Under the pieces are notes generated by a model. The model saw nothing but the letters and a program-made list of their open reading frames with translations, made no database searches and was not told the origin of the DNA. Shown here piece after piece: positions 14,544-19,612 of a stretch of 19,612 nt of DNA. Position numbers and translations under genes: made by a program. How positions within the stretch are numbered: position 1 is the stretch's first letter; every line of letters starts with the position of its first letter. Source of the stretch: JAMCRD01 sp964633405 (GTDB lineage: Bacteria > Patescibacteriota > Minisyncoccia > UBA6257 > Colwellbacteraceae); contig CAZWFV010000012.1 of the NCBI GenBank assembly GCA_964633405.1, forward strand, positions 1 through 19,612, given 5' to 3'.

Positions 14544-15791
14544 CTACTCGTAACGCAGGGCTTCTATCGGGCTCTTTCTGGCCGCTTGCCGAGCGGGGTA
14601 TATCCCGAACACCAAACCGATGACGCTCGAGACGGCCACCGCCAGAATTACCGCTGATAACGGGAGTTCAAATGTCCAGGCAACGGCGAATACATGCACA
14701 ATTATAAGCCACGCCGCAGCTATAACTATCGCGCCGATGGCTATACCGATAAGGCCGCCAATGAAAGTGAGCATTACTGCTTCAACAATGAACTGTTGGA
14801 TTATGTCGCCGTCGGTCGCCCCAACCGCCTTACGCAGCCCTATTTCCCTAGTTCGTTCTATAACCGACACCAGCATTATATTCATAATGCCCACCCCGCC
14901 GACGACAAGTGATATGGAAGCAATCGCGGATAGGAAAAGAGTAAGGATGGAAGTGATGTTGCCGAGAATCGAAAGGATGTCCTGCTGGGTCTCGATGGTA
15001 AAGTCATCCTTCGTAGAGTCGGTTATGCCGTGATTGCGCTCGAGTACGGATTGCATGCGAGCCTTAACAAAGGAGGGGTTATAGGCTGGATTGGCCGAGA
15101 CGAATATATACTGGAAATAGGTTATGCCCAACATTTGGCTCTGAGCGACGGTTACCGGGATGATGGCGATATCATCTTGGTTGATCCCGCCAGGCCCGAG
15201 ACCCTTAGGTTCGAGGACGCCGACGACGCGAAAGTTTATGCTCTTAAGTAGTATGCTCCGGCCCACGGGATTAATATTTGGGCCGAACAGAGTACCGGCC
15301 AGGTCTGAGCCTATCACCGCGACGTGGTTATACGCAGCCACGTCTTGATTGGTAAACGGGTAGCCGCTGGACACCGCAAAGTTCCTGACCGGAAAGAAAT
15401 TGGCTGTAGTGCCCTGGTATGTGACCGTAAGATTGTTGTCGCCGTAAATCGCGCTAGTCTGGCCAGCCACTACCGGCACCACTGCATCTATCGATGGTTC
15501 ACGCGACAGCGCATCAACATCGTTCTGCGACAGACTAGTCACGGTAATCCCCTGTGCTTGTGCTGGCGACTGGAAACGTCCATTGTTCGTGCCGCCGGGG
15601 ACAACGATTATAAGGTTGGAACCCACGCTCTGCACCTGGCCCAGAATATAATCCTGCGCCGACTGGCCAATCGACATAAGAACGATAACGGCCGCGATGC
15701 CGATGACAATGCCGAGCATAGTAAGAAAGGAACGGGTCTTGCCGTGATGAAATGTGTCTCTCGCTGAGCTTAATAAATCTTTGGTCCTCAT
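14544..15791 (-). CDS. MacB-type ABC transporter permease
   Basis: The 415-residue protein has MacB/FtsX topology: TM1 at about 21-41 (SFLTMLGIVIGIAAVIVLMSIG), a large extracytoplasmic MacB_PCD domain at about 45-270 with GVLEPKG and NPVGRSI motifs, then three TMs at about 283-305, 335-358 and 375-398. The cytoplasmic ERTREIGLRKAVGA loop couples to the ATPase, and the C-terminus is QAARKSPIEALRYE. It is last in the marR operon; its ATG overlaps the ATPase stop by 1 nt (TAATG). MacB-type proteins are mechanotransmitters and do not transport through the membrane themselves. In a CPR cell without a usual outer membrane this would act like the YknXYZ-type pumps of Gram-positives. Confidence 0.92.
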   Translation of the reverse strand: MRTKDLLSSARDTFHHGKTRSFLTMLGIVIGIAAVIVLMSIGQSAQDYILGQVQSVGSNLIIVVPGGTNNGRFQSPAQAQGITVTSLSQNDVDALSREPSIDAVVPVVAGQTSAIYGDNNLTVTYQGTTANFFPVRNFAVSSGYPFTNQDVAAYNHVAVIGSDLAGTLFGPNINPVGRSILLKSINFRVVGVLEPKGLGPGGINQDDIAIIPVTVAQSQMLGITYFQYIFVSANPAYNPSFVKARMQSVLERNHGITDSTKDDFTIETQQDILSILGNITSILTLFLSAIASISLVVGGVGIMNIMLVSVIERTREIGLRKAVGATDGDIIQQFIVEAVMLTFIGGLIGIAIGAIVIAAAWLIIVHVFAVAWTFELPLSAVILAVAVSSVIGLVFGIYPARQAARKSPIEALRYE

Positions 15792-16504
15792 TATTTGAAA
15801 AATTTCTTCTTGGATGTGCGGCGATTCTTTATAGATTCGTCGCTTTCAATAAGTCCGTCCATGAGTTTTATTATCCTGTCGGCAAACTCCGCGGTATATG
15901 TCTCATGGGTTACCAAAACTATGGTGTGTCCGGCGGAATTTAGGTTGTCCAATATCTCCATTATCTGTGCGCCCGATTTGGAATCCAGATTACCGGTCGG
16001 TTCATCCGCAAAAATTATATTGGGACTGTTGACCAGGGCGCGGGCGATAGCCACCCTCTGTTTCTGTCCGCCGGAGAGCCTTCCGGATTCGACGTAAAGT
16101 TTCTCCTCCAGACCGACTGACTTGACTGCGTTCTCTACCAGCTCTTTCCTTCTGGACGCTGGCACGTCCTCCGCATAAAGCAGAGGTATAGCTACATTCT
16201 CATACACGGATAGACGGGATAGTAAATTAAAGGATTGGAAAACGAATCCCATATCTTTATTCCTTACATGGGCCAGCTCCTGGTCGGACATATTCTCGAT
16301 GCTTCTGCCAAAGAAGGTATAACTCCCGCCGGTGGGACGGTCTAGGAAACTCAGTATCTGCAATAAAGTAGACTTGCCGGATCCTGACGGGCCGATAATC
16401 GACACGAAGTCGCCTTTTTCGATATCAAAAGATAAGCCCCTGAGTGCTGAGGTCACTGTGCCGTCCTCAAAGTAGTCCTTCTTTAGATCTCGGACTACGA
16501 TCAT
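15791..16504 (-). CDS. ABC transporter ATP-binding protein (MacB/LolD type)
   Basis: The 237-residue ATPase has Walker A GPSGSGKS (38-45), Q-loop Q90 in GFVFQSFNLL, signature LSGGQKQR (143-150), Walker B IIFADE (163-168) with the GNLD D-loop, and H200. These features, and the DRPTGGSYTFFG and NLDSKSG segments, place it in the MacB/LolD (type VII) group. The C-terminal tail is unusually basic (KNRRTSKKKFFK). It overlaps the adaptor gene by ATGA and the permease by 1 nt, so the three subunits are translationally coupled. Confidence 0.95.
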   Translation of the reverse strand: MIVVRDLKKDYFEDGTVTSALRGLSFDIEKGDFVSIIGPSGSGKSTLLQILSFLDRPTGGSYTFFGRSIENMSDQELAHVRNKDMGFVFQSFNLLSRLSVYENVAIPLLYAEDVPASRRKELVENAVKSVGLEEKLYVESGRLSGGQKQRVAIARALVNSPNIIFADEPTGNLDSKSGAQIMEILDNLNSAGHTIVLVTHETYTAEFADRIIKLMDGLIESDESIKNRRTSKKKFFK

Positions 16505-18069
16505 TGCTTCAGGCCGATGTTCAGCACCTGCTCACCTTTGGTAACCCCGGAGGTTATTTCCACGTTACCGCTCTGATCCTGGATACCTAGGGTCACCGGC
16601 ACCTGTACAACGGCATTATTCTTCACTATCTCCACGAACGCGCCGCTGTCGTTCTGTATTACCGCGAACTGGGGCAGAATCAATGCGTTCGTGTCCGTCT
16701 GCGTCTCTATATTGAGGTTAACCGTGAGCCCGCTCTTTATCCGCAAGTCGGTTTTATCAAAAGATACTTTGACCAGATAGTCGACCACCCCCTGAACCAG
16801 GGTCTGCGCCGGGTCGACATAGAATACTTTTCCACTGAAAGTCTCTCCGGGAAAGGCGTCCATGGTCATACTGACCGGATCGCCCACGCTCAACTTGCCG
16901 ATATCTATTTCAGGAACATCCGCATCAACCTCAAGGTTGTTGTCAGAAATGATCGAGACGAGCGTTGCGCCAGCTGAGGCTATTTGACCGATCTTGGCGT
17001 TCTGGGCGGTTATAACTCCGTTTATGGGAGCGATCATCACCATCTTCGAAATCTCGGTTTGTATATTCTTAACGCTGGCTTGGGCCTGCTCAACCTCTGC
17101 CTGCTGTGCCTGGATTGCTTGGGGGGTGGAGCCGGCCAGGGTCTTATTCAGGGCGACAACTTGTTGTTGCACTACGGTCTTTTGGGTGGCGATTGCTTGG
17201 GTGATTGTGTTTATACTGGTTATCGCCGTATTTACCTCATTGATGGCTGCCGTGACATCGGTCTGGTAGGTAGTAGCGTTCTGAGATACGCCCCTAGAGT
17301 TATTGACGATCGTGGCCATCTCTATTAGGAAGGATTGTATGACGTTGAGGTGCGAACTGGCCTCGCTCAAGAACGTATCCAAAGTACTGGTGGATGAATC
17401 TGCGTTCATTGATTGCAGCTCCGTCTGCCAGTTATTCAACTCGACGGCCACCTGTATCCTGCCGTCAGTAGCCGTATTTTGGTCCTGGGGATTATTTGTC
17501 TGGAAAGTCAGTGTCGGATTTGACGTCTCTCCGTTGCTTATGTTAAATAGCGCCGCAAGTTGTCCTCTAATCGCATCATCACCCTCTGCATAGGCCTGTA
17601 TGACATCGTTGGGCACGCTCATATAGTCATTGGCGAGGCTCTGCTCTGCGTTAGCAACCGCCGCCTGTGAAACTTGGATCTCCTGCTGGGTCGATCCGAC
17701 CTGTAAAGAGGCTAGATTTGCTTGTTGGGTATCGACGTCAGCCTGAGACTGAGCTAATTGCGCCTCGAGACCGCTTGCATCAAGTCTGGCTATGACGTCT
17801 CCCGCATTAATGCGCGAGCCGACAGGATAGTTGACCGCTGAAATCGTTCCGCTGTTTTGGAAGGCCAGGTCGACGCTACTGACCGGCGTAGCGTTTCCGG
17901 TGACGCTGACCTCCTGGGTTATAGATCCGCTCTTAACGTCTACGAATTGATAGGTGCCAGACGAGCTCTTTGAATAGATGACGTACACCAAGCCGACCAC
18001 AACCACTACCGCGATGGCACCGTATAGAAAAGGTCTCTTCTTGAATGCGGTCACCAACTTATTGATCAT
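16501..18069 (-). CDS. Membrane-fusion (HlyD/MacA-like) adaptor protein with long helical insertion
   Basis: The 522-residue protein has one N-terminal TM (about 14-31, FLYGAIAVVVVVGLVYVIY), a lipoyl-like half motif (VSVTGNATPVSSVDLAFQNSG, then YPVGSRINAGDVIARLDASG), and a very long helical hairpin with its second strand around 300-345. A second lipoyl half (MIAPINGVITAQNAKIGQIASAG) and beta-barrel/proximal domains to the C-terminus follow. Between the halves, about residues 130-300 hold an extended insert rich in Gln, Asn, Thr and Ser. It is typical of adaptors in CPR genomes, in my recollection, and longer than E. coli MacA. The protein has no cysteine. It lies 22 nt after marR; a TATAAT at 18091-18096 over the marR stop could be an internal promoter. 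Confidence 0.88.
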   Translation of the reverse strand: MINKLVTAFKKRPFLYGAIAVVVVVGLVYVIYSKSSSGTYQFVDVKSGSITQEVSVTGNATPVSSVDLAFQNSGTISAVNYPVGSRINAGDVIARLDASGLEAQLAQSQADVDTQQANLASLQVGSTQQEIQVSQAAVANAEQSLANDYMSVPNDVIQAYAEGDDAIRGQLAALFNISNGETSNPTLTFQTNNPQDQNTATDGRIQVAVELNNWQTELQSMNADSSTSTLDTFLSEASSHLNVIQSFLIEMATIVNNSRGVSQNATTYQTDVTAAINEVNTAITSINTITQAIATQKTVVQQQVVALNKTLAGSTPQAIQAQQAEVEQAQASVKNIQTEISKMVMIAPINGVITAQNAKIGQIASAGATLVSIISDNNLEVDADVPEIDIGKLSVGDPVSMTMDAFPGETFSGKVFYVDPAQTLVQGVVDYLVKVSFDKTDLRIKSGLTVNLNIETQTDTNALILPQFAVIQNDSGAFVEIVKNNAVVQVPVTLGIQDQSGNVEITSGVTKGEQVLNIGLKQ

Positions 18070-18091
18070 TTTTCATCTATAGTTTTGTTTA

Positions 18092-18547
18092 TTATACATT
18101 GCGCATTAAATCGCTGCTCTTCAGCCTGTCCGTAAACTTGACCAACAATGTCTTCAGTCTCCCCCTGTCCTTGTCCATAATGTCCTTGAATATCTTCTCG
18201 AGCATGTTGTGCATCAGTGTCATAGCTTTTCTGACCTCAATATTGCCCTTATTAGTCAGTTCCAGCACATATTTTCTGCGATTTTTAGGATCCCTCTTCT
18301 TGCGAATCATCCCCTTAGAATCGAGCAGTCCTATCTGCCTGCTGGCCGAAGCCTCGGTTATATTCCAGAACTCGGCGATGTCGTGCTGTGACAGATTCGG
18401 GTTGTGCCTTACAGCCATAAGCATCCTGAGTTGGGAGGTGGTCAGACGCAGCTTGGACCGCAACGCCTTGTCGGCGACCTTCTTGAACATAAAAACCAAG
18501 CCGAATACCGGTTGGAGTGTTTCTCCGATTGAATGCTGCTTGGGCAT
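18092..18547 (-). CDS. MarR-family transcriptional regulator
   Basis: The 151-residue winged-helix protein has a recognition helix region LSQHDIAEFWNITEASASRQIGLLDSKGMI and a wing RDPKNRRKYVLELTNKG, flanked by N- and C-terminal dimerisation helices. MarR proteins repress efflux genes until a ligand binds. It heads the operon that encodes the adaptor, ATPase and permease, which makes it the probable local repressor. A perfect 16-bp palindrome (18556-18571) 8 nt upstream of its ATG is the likely operator, giving autoregulation. It contains no Cys at positions typical of redox sensors. Confidence 0.92.
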   Translation of the reverse strand: MPKQHSIGETLQPVFGLVFMFKKVADKALRSKLRLTTSQLRMLMAVRHNPNLSQHDIAEFWNITEASASRQIGLLDSKGMIRKKRDPKNRRKYVLELTNKGNIEVRKAMTLMHNMLEKIFKDIMDKDRGRLKTLLVKFTDRLKSSDLMRNV

Positions 18548-18555
18548 CAGAGTTA

Positions 18556-18571
18556 CCTTAGCATGCTAAGG
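18556..18571. promoter_or_regulatory. Perfect 16-bp palindrome, probable MarR operator
   Basis: CCTTAGCATGCTAAGG is its own reverse complement over all 16 bases and sits 8 nt upstream of the marR ATG. MarR dimers bind 16-20 bp palindromes of this kind. A weak -10 (TAGCAT or TAAGGT, minus strand) would lie inside it, so binding would block RNA polymerase. Confidence 0.65.
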
Positions 18572-18590
18572 GTCACCAAGGCAATGTACC

Positions 18591-18612
18591 ACAGCCGCTT
18601 GGACGCGGCTGT
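18591..18612 (-). terminator. Hairpin just after the DedA stop, possible terminator lacking a U-tract
   Basis: ACAGCCGC (18591-18598) and GCGGCTGT (18605-18612) form a perfect 8-bp stem with a 6-nt loop, 3 nt beyond the DedA stop codon. There is no T-run after it on the minus strand (GGTACATT). It may be a weak terminator or mRNA-stabilising structure separating DedA from the marR operon. Confidence 0.4.
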
Positions 18613-18615
18613 CGG

Positions 18616-19335
18616 CTACGCCGTCTCCAGTCTTAGCGAAACTCTTGCGGCGACCCTCTTATATATGAACAGGGCCGCAACTACCACAACCACCCCCAGA
18701 AGAATGAGATACTGCCCGCTCTCGATGTAGTGCGCAAGGGAATCGTAGGCGCGGCCGAAATAGTAGCCCAAAACCACGAAGATAAGCGTCTTTGGCAGGG
18801 TTACGATCAGCGTCATCCAAGTGTATTTGCCTACGGGCATCTTAGTCGCTCCGATTATCATCAGTCCTGGAGCGGGCAGAATCGGCGCCAGCTTGATGGC
18901 CGCAAGCGTCTTCTTGGGATGCTTTTTTATCAGACGCTCCATACGTTCGATACGTTGGGGAGTCAGACCTACCTTGTGGCCGTATTTCTCCACAAAGGTT
19001 ATGCGGCCGAAGTAGCCGGCGAAATAATAGGCGAAGTCCCCAACCAGATCTCCCAGCAATGAAAGAGTTATGACTATAAAGATATTGAAGTAGCCTAGCG
19101 CCGAAGCGAAGGCTGCGGCAGCGGTAACGACCGGCCCCTCGACGATCATGGCCAGAAATATCAGTAAGTAGCCCACGGACTCCAGCCAGGCCAGGGCACC
19201 GGAAAACGAGGTGAAGTTGGTCGCCGCCACAAGGTTTTGGACGTATTCGTAGTGATAGATATTGAACTGAAAGCCGATTATCATCACCGCGCAAACTACG
19301 GCTACAAGTGAGATGAATTGTGTTCGTGCGGTCAT
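18616..19335 (-). CDS. DedA/VTT-family membrane protein
   Basis: The 239-residue protein has 5-6 membrane segments. The central SNARE-assoc/VTT region includes AMIVEGPVVTAAAAFASALGYFN, GDLVGDFAYYFAGYFGR near 95-111, and the re-entrant LAPILPAPGLMIIGATKMPVGKYTWM near 147-172. DedA proteins are proton-linked lipid (undecaprenyl phosphate or phospholipid) translocases or scramblases. The usual RxxPxxR motif is not present: the equivalent stretch reads KLAPILPAPG, so this is a divergent member. It lies upstream of marR in the same direction, with a hairpin between them, and is probably a separate transcript. A -10 TATATT lies 9 nt before its ATG. Confidence 0.85.
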   Translation of the reverse strand: MTARTQFISLVAVVCAVMIIGFQFNIYHYEYVQNLVAATNFTSFSGALAWLESVGYLLIFLAMIVEGPVVTAAAAFASALGYFNIFIVITLSLLGDLVGDFAYYFAGYFGRITFVEKYGHKVGLTPQRIERMERLIKKHPKKTLAAIKLAPILPAPGLMIIGATKMPVGKYTWMTLIVTLPKTLIFVVLGYYFGRAYDSLAHYIESGQYLILLGVVVVVAALFIYKRVAARVSLRLETA

Positions 19336-19344
19336 TTACTCAAC

Positions 19345-19350
19345 AATATA
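19345..19350 (-). promoter_or_regulatory. -10 element of the DedA gene
   Basis: Minus-strand TATATT lies 9 nt before ATG 19335, with a predicted leader of 1-3 nt. No clear -35 was found. Confidence 0.45.
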
Positions 19351-19391
19351 GCATCTCTCCGACGCGGCGAGTATAGGAGTAGCCGCGCGAA

Positions 19392-19612
19392 TTATTTAGA
19401 CAATCCGGAATAAAGCCGCAGATTGTTGGCGATGAAGCGGGGCATGAGAAATCTGCGGTGAACCGATTCGCGCGCGGCGCGCCCCAGTCGGGAGCGGGTT
19501 TTTCGTTCTTCAACAGCGTGACTATCGCCCGTGCCGCTTCCTCGCTGGAGGAGGCCAGTAGTCCGTTCTTCTTGTTTTTGATCTGGAGTAGCGCGCCGCT
19601 GGTCTTCCCGGC
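19392..19612 (-). pseudogene. Glycosyltransferase (GT4-like) C-terminal fragment, cut by window edge and carrying a frameshift
   Basis: Reading in from the right edge, the minus strand gives AGKTSGALLQIKNKKNGLLA and SSSEEAARAIVTLLKNEK. After a one-base shift it gives RLGRAARESVHRRFLMPRFI, ANNLRLYSGLSK and a stop at 19392-19394. This is the usual end of a GT4 glycosyltransferase: the nGLLv...EeaArAI..LL segment and a final R..F...F helix. Restoring one A in the A5 run (plus-strand T5 at 19499-19503) rejoins the frames, so the break is probably a homopolymer error. The catalytic N-terminal part lies outside the window, and the sugar and acceptor are unknown. Confidence 0.65.

Noticed and set aside
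18099..18569. 156-aa plus-strand ORF opposite marR with many Leu/Ser and hydrophobic stretches
   Set aside because: It is the complement of a well-supported MarR gene; the apparent membrane character is a shadow of its Lys/Arg-rich helices.
1..19612. CRISPR array, insertion sequence, prophage or tRNA genes
   Set aside because: I saw no regularly spaced direct repeats, transposase or phage genes, terminal inverted repeats or tRNA cloverleaf. The window reads as ordinary chromosomal DNA.

Overview
The window looks like part of a chromosomal scaffold from a Candidate Phyla Radiation (Patescibacteria, probably Parcubacteria-like) bacterium. This rests on the protein mix: a short IF3 with L35 and L20, a membrane-anchored Clp-like protein, a MarR/MacAB-type operon with the long CPR-style adaptor, a 7TM protein ending in a coiled coil, and many small membrane proteins. 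GC is near 50%, genes are packed with 1-4 nt or larger overlaps, and I see almost no Shine-Dalgarno sequences. TGA is used as a normal stop (for example the Clp-like and adaptor genes), which argues against the UGA-glycine lineages. The assignment is an inference. A run of 100 N (3187-3286) is a scaffold gap, and several genes carry single-base frameshifts, so some apparent pseudogenes may be draft errors.

Layout. 1-514: a small membrane protein, a structured RNA segment and a clear intrinsic terminator. 515-1484: a broken DUF4430 gene coupled to a DUF6580 (ECF S-component-like) membrane protein. 1548-3007: a promoter and a 473-aa fusion of a PanD-like aspartate decarboxylase domain to a CofE-like (F420-0:glutamate ligase family) domain, the most unusual gene here. 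3018-3928 (minus): a frameshifted 7TM sensor-like protein around the N gap. 3968-5888: divergent DUF763 and trypsin-like protease genes. 5892-7041: infC-rpmI-rplT. 7010-12093 (minus): an operon of a small membrane protein, a degenerate Clp-like AAA+ protein, PolX and a Nudix hydrolase. 12188-12811: a cysteine-free family 4 uracil-DNA glycosylase. 12808-14496 (minus): a CPA2 antiporter with an RCK domain. 14544-18547 (minus): marR, a membrane-fusion adaptor, an ABC ATPase and a MacB-type permease. 18616-19335 (minus): a DedA-family protein. 19392 to the edge (minus): the C-terminus of a glycosyltransferase.

The genes form four working groups: translation (infC-rpmI-rplT), DNA repair and nucleotide clean-up (PolX, Nudix, UDG, perhaps DUF763), membrane transport and stress (MacAB-type pump, antiporter, DedA, DUF6580), and the fusion enzyme, which may belong to beta-alanine/pantothenate or another amide-forming chemistry. 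A recurring feature is a good -10 hexamer only 6-13 nt before the start codon, which points to widespread leaderless or very short-leader transcripts.
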